From NCBI GenBank assembly GCA_035041965.1, contig JAPYMA010003068.1:98374-162373 (forward strand): DNA of 64,000 bases. The letters are read 5' to 3'. Each line of letters begins with the position of its first letter. Position 1 is the first letter of the stretch. A model generated the notes under the pieces. It did not search any database, was not told the DNA's origin, and saw only the letters and a list, made by a program, of their open reading frames with translations. Made by a program: the position numbers and the translations under genes. Below, one piece after another: positions 26,661-38,951 of this stretch. Source of the DNA: Anisakis pegreffii. Taxonomy: Eukaryota > Nematoda > Chromadorea > Rhabditida > Anisakidae.

Positions 26661-28833
26661 CTAATGCAAATATTGTTTCTCGTAGAATTCAGCAATTCCC
26701 TTCATGATGATTGGAAACGTTACGATCGTATTGATTTTTGAGGGAACATTAATAAAGATTTTCGCACTAAGAACCTGTTCGGTTATTTATATATTTATTT
26801 AGTTGTATATATATACAAATATGCGTTCATTTCATTTATTCGATATATCTTTATATTATATGTACATGTACGTATGAAGATAATAAACTGGTTTTATGCA
26901 TTGTTTGATGAGATATTGTATATCGATCATTATAGGACGACAGCAACGGATAGAATGGTTGTGTATTTGTTAATATGAGTGATTGATGGATAGAAATATG
27001 GTGAAGAGGGAAATGGGGAAGTGGATTTTATGAATGTGATAATGCGAATTTGCATCTGTGTTTAAATCGTTTCGATTTTATTATAATATCACAGCTCATT
27101 GCTGATTCATACTATACCGAATGCACTTTATTGACGCAGATCACATTCCATGAAAATGGTTATCGAATCGGCGATTTGAATAATAACGAGTATTTTGCAA
27201 ATCAATTGATAAAGTCGATTATGATCACCGAGAGCAGCATTTGATCGTCGTCATTTCAAGAGCATCACAACTGGGCATCTCATCATTCATTCCGCTCTTC
27301 TGGTTAATTCCGTTCCAGTTCACGCTGTTCTCATCGAATTGCTCAAATAGCTATGCAGTCATTTGTGTTGTGCTATCTTCTCTTCGTGTTACTCTTCATA
27401 ATCATATGGTTTGATATTACCGTTCTATCGATCCGGCTGGCTCCCTGTACCATAACAAATTTCAATTTTCCTCCCGCATCATTCGTCAGTTACTGTTACA
27501 ATCAACATCATCGTACACGCAACGTTTATTTATATTCTACAGTTTACATCATCTGATATCATTCCATAACTTTGTATCATTTTATAAATTAATGCCAACA
27601 ACTGTAATGCGATATATTTACCAGATTCATTTGTTTACATAATACACCACATTCTACATTTAACACTCACTGTACATATTTTCATAAACATGCTCTAACT
27701 TCCCCAGTCACCCGTTTCGTTTATTTATCTCCACTTAAAACATATTCCAGTCATGACAAGTAGTGCCATTATATGATCATTCGATAACTCATTTCACTTT
27801 TCCGTTTTGAATGAAACGAAACTCATATGGAAACTTATTAATAATGCACGTTTAATTTCGTTAAATTATAATGATTTACTCTTATGTTCTATTACAGTGG
27901 TCCGCACGCTTTTGATGTTCTGAGAGGCCGTTATAACATCAGAATTAATTTTGCGACCCTCTTCATTGCCCCCTGACACCTCTAAATTACCCAAAAAAGG
28001 GCAACTTCCCTTGTTTTGAGGACCTCTGTTCAATTGTATCGCGTCATATTAAGAAATGGTCATAATCAAGTATCGAATCATTATTATAATAAATATTGAA
28101 TTCATAGTGAATCTGATTGCCCTGTGATTGTATTGATCCATATTTCAATTGTCTGATGAAAGTCGTCTGTATGAAGTGGACTCGTACAGCCGAGTTTTTT
28201 ACGAAGTAGGTCGCAATATGGGTAGTCGTTATCTTCACGGGGCTGAGGATTTCTTTTGAAGCTTACTCCAGATCTAGTTTGAGGTTTACTTCGGACTCAG
28301 GCTGATGCTTTCCACGCACTCCAGCAGAGGCTTATTGCATAATACTCTGTGGACTGCCTCAAATAGCCTTCAAAAACTCGTCTGTCCGTAAGAGTTGGAC
28401 TCATACGGACGAGTTTAATAGTTGCCCGAAACTTGTATCATGTTATTGTGCAATCAAAATAGGCGTGATCTAATGAGGAATGTATGATTTACCATTGGTT
28501 TCTTTAGGTCATACGTCCAGCCCCAGTAGAACCTGGGGCCAGGACGCATGAGCTTGAGACTAAACTGAGGCCTGGGACGTACGTAATCTCGGCGTAACTC
28601 CAAGCTTGCGTTTTGATTAATCGTAAGGTGATAGATATGAAGTGAAAGTTTGGCAATTCACGTTTAGCAATTTTGTGTTAAAACTGGGGATTCGCCAATT
28701 GTGAAAAAAGAGTTTAATTATAGACTGACAATGGGGTTTTGATTAGATTGCGTTGCGCGTTGCCATAGCAAATGATTGACCATACCATATAAGAGTGGTT
28801 CGAAGAGAGTATCGATCTTCAGATATCATCACG
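26661..28833. other. Gene-poor stretch with fragments of transposons
   Basis: AT-rich; no supported gene. A frame at 27087-27241 preceded by ATATCACAG could be a lone terminal exon but nothing upstream joins it. At 27896 the word CAGTGGTCCGCACGCTTTTG resembles the 5' end of hAT elements, without a visible partner end. At 28374-28420 an imperfect inverted pair (AACTCGTCTGTCCGTA and TACGGACGAGTTT) forms a hairpin. Confidence 0.4.
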
Positions 28834-31800
28834 ATGTTGAGTGCAAACACAAACAACAAGGAAGAGTTGATATTCGAGCAAGATGCGACGAGAAAGCAGT
28901 TGGCGGAACGACCGCCATGCACCGATGAACAAGACGACGAACGTGAGTCGTCGGCAATTGACACTATTCGCAACACTGATATGACGAACAGCAGTAAAGT
29001 ACTCACCGAATGTGATATAAACAACTATCAACATTCCACCAATAAAAAATTATCCTTCATCAAATCGTCCTCTCTAGTTCACTTCAAACAACTTCATTCT
29101 ACCGATAGCGCCGACTGTTCCACCACATCCAAATCGCGTATTAATAATATGCTGAAACGCTCAAATAACAAATCCAAAGGTTCATTTCAGTTTTTCAAAA
29201 TGGTTATTTACCAACAAACACTTTGTCATTTTTATTACTGATGATCCGTATTGAGTGTTTTAACAACCAGCAGATTTTATTGTATACCAATCTTTACTGT
29301 CGTATGATGAGAACGCTTTAAATGAGGCCGAAATGCAGCAGTTGTTGCATGATTCATGTTTTATGCCTTTGGTAATAGTGATTTCCGGTGTATCATCGTT
29401 TACGTATCTGAGCAGATGTAGAATAGGACTATGACTGTGAATGATTCGTTGAAAATTATTTCGGTTTTTGATGTGATTGCATCAGTTGTGTGCTGGTTAT
29501 GGTTGTGTACTGGTGTAGCAATGACGATTCAGTGTTTTAAGATTGCCCTTTGTATATAGATAGATTAACTGTTTTTATTGATCGATAGATAGAGCAATGA
29601 GATGGAATTAGGTGATGTTTGGTGGTGATTTTGCGCGAATTCAGGGTCGATAATGAACACCGGTAATAACAACAACCACTCGTCAACATCATCGTCGTGC
29701 AACGATCCATTCCGATTTCAAGGTGAAGGAGTTTCATTCAAAGGGAAACTGATCGGGGTTCGTGATGTGGACAGTGCACGCGGTGATGTGATGTGTTCTG
29801 AGGCAATGCGTCTCGCCAAAGCATCCATCAAAGCCAGTGGCCAGCACAAACAACGAATCGTACTCAACATCTCCATCGAAGGACTCAAAATCAAAGACGA
29901 AAAAACATTGGTGTGTGTGTGTGTTTGTGCCTTCGTTTATCATTCGTTCCTTTCTGTTGCACCTTTTCGCTTTACGCCTCACTCCCTTCGTTTAAGTCGG
30001 AATTTTAATCGTATGGTTAGCAAAAGAAAATAATTAATGCAGATGTACTATTGGTCATGAATGCATTATTTGTGATTGCAATACATTATTCGTCAGCACG
30101 TTATTTGTGAAGAAATGTCGTAGAATGGACTAATAGTAGCATCATTTGAAGCTCATTAAATGCAGTGATCACCAGTATTCGATGTTTTTTTTAAGGGAGA
30201 GGAACAAAATGGTCCGGTTCCTTGGGGTGGATTTTTTCACTGCGTTTATTTTTTTCTTTCATCTCCCTCTCTTCCATGCTAGTACCATTTCCTTCTCCCT
30301 TCCCCTCTTTTACCTCTTTTCTTTCCCTCTTCCTTCCTCCTTTTTCTCCGACCTCAAGGTAGAATGGAAGTGCCTCTAGCATCCTCTGAGTACATCAGTG
30401 ATTATCACCATCAAACAATCTCAGCACTGCGCACTTCAACTAGCACAACATTTAATTACCACCCTCAGAACATCATTTCAGACCACTTTACACAACTTCC
30501 CGGTGTCTAGAATTTCGTTTATCGCCCGTGATACGACTGATGCGCGTGCTTTTGGCTTCGTCTATGGAAGTGCTGATAACACGTACAAATTTTATGGTAC
30601 ATTTGTTGATTATTCCGTTCTGTCTTTACGTCTCGATGCGATGTGTAGGTGTTGACTGTCATATCCAGTATAAGCAATTGAATGTCATGTAGAGTATAAG
30701 TGAATCGATGGAAAAATATTGAATTGACAAAGTGAAAATTAAGGGATAAAGACAGCACAAACTGCTGATCATGCAGTGTTGTCGATTCGTGACATGTTTC
30801 AAATTGTGTTCGAAATGAAAAAAGCTCACCTTGCCGAAGTGAAACAGAAGCAAGAGGAACAGCAACAAAATAAAGTAAGTTAATGCTGCAACACTTCTGC
30901 TAGAGTGATGTCTTTGAATTGCGGTCGTTTCAGTGTTAACATTTGCTCAGTAAGATTGAGTAGAATTCAAATAGATTAATCGTCGTGAAATAACGAAATA
31001 ACCGTTCTTTTAATTCATATTTTGTGGTTATTAATTGCTTTGAATACATTCGTAGATAATATCAGCTAATGTTATTTGGATAGTTCACTTCATAAATAGA
31101 TGATTTAATTAAAGATGATTTTGATTTTTTTAATTAAAAGGTGTTGATGTAGATGATTCTAATTGAAGGGTGGTGATGCGAGTACGACTGAAGGAGATAA
31201 AAATGGCGATCAAGTGGGTAATAAAGTGGATAATAATGTTGCAGTGGCGGATTTGTTAGATCTGGAGTCAGAGTTGTTCAACTTAGAGCAGGGTGTTGAA
31301 CAGCTGCAGAGTATACCAACTTTCTGCGAGGATTATCAAACTAATGGGTGTAATAACTATGCTAATTCAGACGATCAATGGCCTGTTCCATGCAATAATC
31401 AACAACAACTGAATGCATTTGCTAGTGACAACATCACTGATCAGATGAATGTGCAGAATAGTTTTAATGAACGATTGGCGTTGTCTTCAAACAACACAGC
31501 GAATCAGTTGAATGGTATCCACATGATTAATCCATTCAGCGATAACTATTATTCATATAATACTAGTAATAATGTCGCATCAACACCGGGCAATTTTCAA
31601 CAACAACAACAACAGCAAAGTAACAATAATAATGGTACTAATAATCAGTTAATGGAGAGTCAATTCAATGATTTTCATAAGCCTCGACAACAATTTGCCA
31701 CCGTTCATTCGGCGCCGAATTTCGAGACGAACGCATTTTCGGTTCGTTTTATCGACTTCATATCTGTTTAGTATGCAGTAGCTTATCTCTTTTAAAAACT

Positions 31801-32674
31801 ATTTCAGCAATAATTAACGCAATAGTTGTGGTGTTTTGTCCATCATTATCAGTATTATTATTATCGTGATTTATTTAGTGAAAGAAATGACTGGATAAAT
31901 GAATGTTCATTTGAGGAAACGAATCCGTTTCTGAATTCGACGAATCAGAAATTTGAACTGCCGTCACAGACTCAGCCAGATCCGTTTGATACGCAAAAAG
32001 CGCAATCGATCATCGAATTCATCAACAATAAGTCGAAGCAACAACATCAATTCAACAATACTTTTAACTCGAATTCCACCTCATTTGCTGATTTCGATAA
32101 TGAAAACAAGTTGGTGATTTTGTCTGTTGTGGTGTTTTTTGGGGAGCATTGCTGGCAGTGTATCAGTCAAATATGTTTATAGATGAGTGTTGTTCTATGC
32201 GTATTTCTACTTTAACAAGAGTCTAACAAGACTGCATATTTCTTAATCAACTCGGTAATAATAACGATATTCATTCGGTTGAATGATCGATGATAAATTT
32301 TAAGGATGACGCGTTCACCTTGCAAATCAAAACCGGATACAAATCACCCGAAGGTGACAACATTAGAAGAAGCATTCACGAAGTTGGTTGATATGGATTC
32401 ATTGATGAAGCAGTCGTCACATTCATCTGATATTGTGAACAGTAAAAGCAACGTCACCAATACGAATCCTTTCAGTGTTATTCTCAGTCCACCAAAAGTA
32501 CCGTTATCGGCGATGCCTTCTTCTTACAATCCGTCACCTCTGATTAACACAAGCACTGTAGCATCCTCACACCAAGCCATACCCTATTCAGCATCTGCAC
32601 CATTCGTTTCTTCGCTTCAGAGTAATACCGCTGTCACTAACAATGACCCTTTTAATGACGCTTTCTTTCGCTGA
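28834..32674 (+). CDS. Disabled (DAB) family PTB-domain adaptor
   Basis: Cytosolic clathrin-associated adaptor: the PTB domain binds FxNPxY tails of LDL-receptor-type proteins and the C-terminal NPF/DPF motifs recruit endocytic partners. Model: 28834-29179 (tentative), 29645-29910, 30482-30596, 30744-30874, 31169-31741, 31916-32113, 32354-32674; phases agree, about 649 aa. The PTB domain spans exons 2-4: [64 protein letters not shown] and [21 protein letters not shown]-rich helix follows. The rest is low-complexity N/Q/S-rich with NPF at INPFSDN, TNPFLN and TNPFSV, and DPF at PDPFDT and [22 protein letters not shown] is a conserved block. The start could instead be the ATG at 29653; the last acceptor is weak. 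Confidence 0.9.
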
Positions 32675-34039
32675 GTTCGTTTCTTTTTTTATTACTTCCG
32701 TCGAGCTCGGTTCATTATTATTTCTTCATTTCTTTCGTAAATATGGAGGATGATTGATTCGATTGCAGCAGTTTTACTTTGACTTCGTAAGTGAAACGAA
32801 GCAGAGATGGACACACCATATTGTTTCATTTCTTGCACAGTGCCTTTGTTTGATATTCTACTGAGAATGTTTCGACCATTCATTTCAAGCAACAATTGGA
32901 TATTGACTGTCAATCAGATTCATTCGAACAGATAAACATCGTGCTGTTGCAATATTGTCCTCGACTGAACTTGCATTCACTACCGTTCTAATGTGCGATT
33001 TAATCGTCATTATATGAAGTGCATATCGCATCCAACATTTATCCTGTCTGTACCTTCTATATTTCTTTTACATTATCTTTCTCCAGTCCGACTCATCCTG
33101 ATATTTCTTATGGAGTGAGCGGGTTGTATTTTTCGTTTATTCTGGTCTGTTTATAAATGTGTTTTAAGCAGGAATTTTAAGCTGTGATTCTATTTTACTG
33201 TAGTTCAGTTTCACTATTCTTCTATGGAATATTTCTTTACTTTCAACTTCATTGGTGCTGATTACGTAAAATATTTGCATTTGTTTTGTAAAGATTATTA
33301 TACTTTGTCATTTTGATTGAATTTTTGAAACGAAACATAATTTGTAAATTCCTTTATTCATTTATTACTATTCGTCTCATTTCATCGTTCTTTTAAGGAC
33401 GATTCTAAAGTAAGAGTTGTTTCGTATCCAGTAAAAGAACGTTCCTTTATAAGGCGTTTGCTGCGTTCAAAGTTGATTATTTGCTCTTTTCTCTTTTTTT
33501 GGAGACAACTTCTGCGCAATATCTATTAAATAAGTAACTTTATTTGTCACTTACCTGATTTGCGTACTCCCATCATTGTTGTGTTTTCGTGTGGAGTTAT
33601 TGTCGTTATTGTGCAGCTGTTGTCTTCAACAAATTGATGAATTAATTATTACCATGAAATGTGCGTCTATTCAGCATAAGTGTTTAATGTGCACATGTAA
33701 GGTGAAGTGACGCAATAAGATCACCTTAAATATACCACATGAACCATAAAAAAGAGGTGGTAGTAGTTTTAGCGTAAGCTCTGATTTAAGCTTAGGCTCT
33801 GGGTGCGTTGCGTTGCGTTGTATTGCAATACGTGATGTCCGGCAAGCAAATGTCTTGTTGCATTGATAATCTGTTTGCAATATTTCGATTGTTTCAATGA
33901 AATAATGAAGTGTTACGTTTTATTTGATTTGTTAGTTTGATTGCTTGCCGATCAATGAGTGTTGTTTCAAGCGATATAATCGTCAAGAATGAATTCAGTG
34001 TGATATTATTCCGAGTCGAATTTGTTAACGAATGTTGTG
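32675..34039. other. 3' flank of the DAB gene and spacer
   Basis: T-rich, non-coding, probably containing the 3' UTR. Around 33740-33830 is a fragment (GAACCATAAAAA and AGCTTAGGCTCTGG words) that recurs near 49647-49720, so another low-copy repeat is present. Confidence 0.4.
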
Positions 34040-34250
34040 TAGTGATGGCATCCGACCGAAATTTTAGTTCGGTTGGAATGCGACCGAATCGATTCTTCAA
34101 CATTTCGATGTTCGGTATTACGGTGGAACTTCGAAACTCATCGGTCGTAATCTGACCGAGTGCACATTTTGAGAAGAATCTAAGGTTCGGATTCCGGCGA
34201 AATTCGTCGGATTTTAACGAGCAAACTTCGTTCTGTCACCATTACCAATA
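34040..34250 (+). mobile_element. MITE-like repeat (GTGATGG family), degenerate
   Basis: Begins TAGTGATGGCATCCGACCGA and carries repeated CCGAC/GTCGG words through the body; the right end is near GTCACCATTACC at about 34235-34247, a degenerate inverted match. Related copies are at 35960, 36776 and 49855. Confidence 0.5.
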
Positions 34251-34849
34251 AATATAAACGACCACATCGCTACCGAGAATTTCCTCGTAGGTCAGATTTG
34301 GTCGTAAGTCTGGCCACAGAGTTATCAACCGCCACAAAACATTCACGATCCTGTGATAAGCATAAGTTAGCGCATATCTCACCAAGATTTGACCATCAAT
34401 ATTTTTTAATGCAACCGAAACTCAGTTCACAGACACAATTCGTCTCAACAATTTGTCCGCAAACTGAAACAGTATTTTCCTTTGTAATCAATTAACAATG
34501 AATGAATGAACTAGTTGAGCAATGAATTAACTAGTTGCAGGCGATTCAGCGTTTGTTAATTATGAATTTTACTTACGGCTTAGAATATCAGCAGTTTCAT
34601 CAACAGATTATTACTGTAGTTCAAAAAATGATAGAAAAGTGAAAACAGGATGTTAGGATGGGGTTAGAGCCGTCTCATTAACGATAAGTGGTTTTCAGAA
34701 CACTGATTTGTGAGCTTGTCTTGGAGTGTTAAGTCTCTTTGAAAATCTTTCATTAGAAACTAGTTGTGGTTCGCTATTTGATTATTGTATTAGAATCATT
34801 TTGATGAAGATGCACAGTTACACATGGAGATATTCGAAAATATATTAAC
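34251..34849. other. No recognisable gene
   Basis: AT-rich spacer between two repeats; no frames worth naming. Confidence 0.4.
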
Positions 34850-35130
34850 TGGATTATCCGGATTGGCAAGCAGGCTATCAAACGTTTGTAACGTTGCTGG
34901 CTACAATGCTCGCGTTTCCGTTCACACTGTTTTAGCCTTAGTTTACGCCACCCCGCTGGCTAGGCGAGCAGGCCAACCGAACACAACCGAGTAAATAATT
35001 AGTCACCGTGAAGACTGCATAATTAATCGTAGCCAAATATCAATCCAACGAATATTCATAACTCTAGTAAAATAAATATTCCGCCGATCGCTCACAGCGA
35101 TTAACAAAACAACCACTCGATGTCCGAGTA
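34850..35130 (+). repeat. SINE-like ~285-bp repeat, copy 1
   Basis: Closely similar over its length to 57282-57570. Shared words include GCTATCAAACGTTTGTAACG, CTGTTTTAGCCTT, ACGCCACCCCGCTGGCTAG and CAACCACTCGATG. It starts near CTGGATTATCCGGATTGGC. I see no clean target-site duplication here, unlike the other copy. Confidence 0.75.
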
Positions 35131-35959
35131 ATAATAATTATTTTTATATACGCAGATCAATGTAAAGGCTGGAACAAATCTATCACGCATGCCTTAGTGC
35201 AGTGTTTCAGTGAAGTCATAAATAATTCGGTGATAGCCGCACCGTTTTTTTTCAGTTCTACTGACACAGAAATTTAGTGCACTGTTCAAGCAGCTGACTT
35301 TAGCCATGACTAGAGCTGTAGAGGGTTGCTTGGGACCATTTGACGTGTCAAAGGAACAACTTGACAGTATTGTTCTGCACTTGACAACCGCATTTTCGAT
35401 GTTTTTCGCGTATAGCTTCCTTCCATAGTGACAAAGACACCAAGAGGTACTCAATTTTACTCATGCTCGTCCGTGGGAAGGCGTCGATTCGAATTGCGAT
35501 TAGAATGCTTGTTTGCATTCTAACTCCACGTACGTCGTCTTTTTTTGCTACGTTTCTGGTTTTCGGTCGGATCGGTTCTACACTCCAGATTTTTCACTCC
35601 ACATAGCACGTATTCAAATCGTACCAGGTATGGAATCGCCAGGATGCTGTATCGTTTGGGTTCGCTCTTTTACACTGATCTGGAAAAAATGTCTTGCAGG
35701 AAGAAGTAAACGGACACCACATTAGAGCAGGAAAAGTCGAGCAGATTCTCTCTCCGTATTTCACCATATACAATACTTTTGATGCGTTCTGGTGAGTTCG
35801 CAATACCTTGAGCTTTCTTGCTTGCTCTGAACCACCAAAAACGGAATGAATTTTGACCTGGAAGTTGAGTCGTTTTCTGAATGCCGACGTTATAGTAGCA
35901 CAAGGAACCTTTCAGCACATCCTTTCCTAAACCTGACGATGAGTCTCTAAAAGTTACAA
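35131..35959. other. No recognisable gene
   Basis: Several open stretches on the minus strand (35194-35454, 35670-36035) show no recognisable motif, and the neighbours are repeats. It could be decayed transposon sequence. Confidence 0.4.
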
Positions 35960-36120
35960 AATAGTGATGACCGACCGATGTTTGGTCGGAAAAATCCGAC
36001 AATTTCGGTTGGAATTCCAATCGTTGGATTTCCACCGAGCAGTTTGAAAGGTCAGTCGGAATTTAAAAATGTTAAGTTGGTTGGATGTTAAGTCGACCGA
36101 TCCATTCTCATACTCAGTCG
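35960..36120 (+). mobile_element. MITE-like repeat (GTGATGG family), fragment
   Basis: Starts AATAGTGATGACCGACCGAT and continues with GGTCGGAAAAATCCGAC and ATTTCGGTTGGAATTC. The right end is unclear. Related to 34040 and 36776. Confidence 0.45.
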
Positions 36121-36129
36121 CAATGATTC

Positions 36130-36775
36130 GTTGATCACTTTAGCGTGATCAGTGATACAGTTCTACTAAACTATCACAAACTTGATGAAGTTGCACAGTT
36201 GTACATGGAGATGCACAGTTGTACATACAGTTCTACTAAAAATTTGATGAAGTTGCACAGTGCACCACATCCAAACTACCCGTACTCTCAAGTTTGCCCA
36301 GCAACATCATGATTTCTTGTGATCATTGTGTTCAGGAGATTCTCAACATTCAAAATATCATATATATTGTTGCCGGAGGATTTTGCCTATACAGTGGATT
36401 TTCCGATGCCATGTCGTCAAACTGCTTGAGCCATTCTATAATACCCCAAACTCTACCCGATTGACCACTTTAATGTGATCAGTGATACAGTTCTACTAAA
36501 ATATCACAAACACCATGCTCAAACTACCCGTACAAACTACCCGTTCAAACTACCCAAATTTGCCCAGCAACATCACGATTTCTTGTCACCATTGCATCAA
36601 GGAGATTCTCAGTATTCAGAGTATCATATGTTAGTTCAAGAGACATGAATGGTTCCCTGATCTATTGCTCAATTTAGTGTCATCAGTCATAAATGTTCTA
36701 CTGGAATATCACGAGCTCCATCTTGAGACTAGGCGTGGTCTCACGTTTGCTCAGCAACATTATGATTTCTTGTTA
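36130..36775 (+). repeat. Degenerate satellite-like array related to 25800-26660
   Basis: Words recur at a few-hundred-base spacing: GTGATCAGTGATACAGTTCT at 36150 and 36477, AGTTTGCCCAGCAACATCA or variants at 36292, 36550 and 36745, and GATTTCTTG after each. The order 'ATCAC..CCAT..ACTCTCA.GTTTGC..CAT' matches the unit of the 25.8-kb array, so both probably descend from one satellite. Short duplications such as GATGAAGTTGCACAGT occur at 36185 and 36246. Confidence 0.6.
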
Positions 36776-36990
36776 GTGATGGTATCCGACCGACTGTCGG
36801 TCTAATAGATCCGATAATTTCGCTCGGAACTCTGACTGTGGAAATAATGAAACATCGGATCGGTTGGATTCCGGCCGATCCGTTCCGACACTTGGTCGAA
36901 ATTGCGGCCGTCGGAATGATGAAATGTTTTGTCGGTCAGATTTGGACTGACACGAAATTTCGCTCAAAATCAGATGCCATCACTGTTACA
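36776..36990. mobile_element. MITE-like TIR element (GTGATGG family), most complete copy
   Basis: Left end TTAGTGATGGTATCCGACCG and right end CAGATGCCATCACTGTTA are inverted (GTGATGGYATC core). The body has internal palindromic GATCGGTTGG / CCGGCCGATCCG words. It is non-coding, about 215 bp. The TIR look (AGTGATGG) fits hAT-like MITEs but the superfamily is not proven. Confidence 0.6.
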
Positions 36991-38951
36991 AAAGTTTTCC
37001 CCATTGATTACTCTTGTAGATACCAGCATGACTATTCAATATCAACAATGATTATGCCATGTGATATAACTCTCGTAACTTGGTATTTCCAGTCAAAGTT
37101 TATTGCATTTTTGTACACAACTGAATCTCGGCTACAATGTGATGTGCATCCTTTTTATAAATTATTTTCTGTTGGGACAGAGAGAATTTCAATTACTCTA
37201 GTATACCACTTGTGACTAATGAACTTCACCAGTTATTATTCCAAATCGCATAACTCTCTTAAAGTAGCCTGGGATATTGAATCTGGATTAGAAGACTGTG
37301 TACATCTTGGTTATGAATCTTACATGTCGAGCGGTCAACAATTTGAGTTATTTCACGAGCTTTTGTACTTTAAAAGCCAAACAGAAAATCTCGAGTATAT
37401 CTGTAGTGCTGTCCACTTCATTATCATACTTTACCCTGCTCGAAAATCTGCAGTGTATCTGAATGACAATCCACATTATATATCATGCTTCATTTCCCTG
37501 GATAAGCGCCATAAAACGACGTATAAATTGCGCAGATTTGTTTCCGCTAAATGGGTCGGTCTGAAATTCACCTGTCAAATAAAAATGTGAGATCTTCTCT
37601 CACTTGACGAATTCTCAGTGTTTGGCGAATTAGCACCCCATAGACAGAGAACAGTGCACCTTGGAGGATGCGATTCGCCATGCAGTGGTGTTAATATGTA
37701 GACGTGAAGGTTTTTCTGACCGCAGTGGCAGGTTAATGGGTTGGGTACATGCATGAATCACGACGAATGTCATCAGCGATTAAATTTTCAATTTATCAGA
37801 AATGCGCAGCTAGCCGTCATCCGAAGATAATTGAGCATTGTCGTATTCGAAGCTTACTGATACGAGTACCAGTAAATTGATACAAAACAACTGTTTTGGT
37901 TGACAAGAACGTTCGTAATATTTATTTTTGTTGCAGCAATCATAATAAAATCGAAAAACAGTAACAATTTGATTTCATCTGCTGAACAGAACAACAGTAG
38001 TTAGTTAACTTGAAAGGTGAAGAACGATTAAAATATTGTACAATAGGGTGCACCCAAGCATTGTTCTCAAGAGGTAATGATCTGTATGAGATATGAATCG
38101 TATAGAGCTATGATGAGGTTTGATTCATCGAACTGCTGGCCCATGACAACTGTCACAGCCAGAAAATCGGCACTTCTCCGAGCTGACTGCATCGAATCAG
38201 CAAGTGGAATAATGCTACAACCACTGTATATCCATCTCCTTAAGTTATACTACACAAAAACTTATACTTCAACAGCTTAATACAAACAATAATTATAATG
38301 ATAAAAGTAATAAATAGTACAATAACGATATTAATCGTTTGGTACAATAATGAATAATTTTCTATAGCCCAATAACAATCTCAATAATAATAATCCCTTA
38401 CGATTAGTGCATTAACTCACATTTCATACAAATCTTGAATGACAGTTGCGTATTTCAGATAGATGGAGTATTTCGGCTCATTATTCATTCATTAGAATCA
38501 TGCACTTGTTTCATGTATTCATAAACTTTTCGCTCTGATCTGAAAACTTTCACGTCTACAGATTAACACCGCTGGATGGCCGAACGTGTCATCGGAAGCC
38601 AGCCACACTTCTCATCATCTGTTTTTAAAATTCATATGGTTCATATGGTTGTGTTGCAAATCGTCGTTCTAACACAGTGTGTTTTAAGGCGGAGCAAAGC
38701 GTTCCATCACAAATTGACTTTGCATTGTTTAGTAACCAAATTCTTTGATTGTTTAGTAATTCTCCATATGTGATACAAATTTAATTTTCGATCCGTTCAG
38801 ACGTTCAGAAGAGTGTACGTAATTCGCAGATGTTGTTGCATTTGCAGGAATATAATTGTTTTATTGAAGCAAGTGATCGTATTGGCTGGAATAATTGACC
38901 GATGTATTGATTGTAAAGTGGTATTGTTTCATACAATATTTGCGTGATAAA
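36991..38951. other. No supported gene upstream of RIC1
   Basis: Open frames of 120-125 codons exist at 36838-37215 and 37219-37590 on the plus strand but the first begins inside the MITE, and neither has splice context or a known motif. The final kilobase should contain the RIC1 promoter and 5' UTR. Confidence 0.4.

Noticed and set aside
27050..27244. Open frame preceded by ATATCACAG, considered as a terminal exon
   Set aside because: No upstream exon joins it and the family is unrecognised.
36838..37590. Two adjacent plus-strand open frames of 123-125 codons
   Set aside because: The first starts within a MITE and neither has a known motif or splice context; chance frames in repeat-derived sequence are the simpler explanation.
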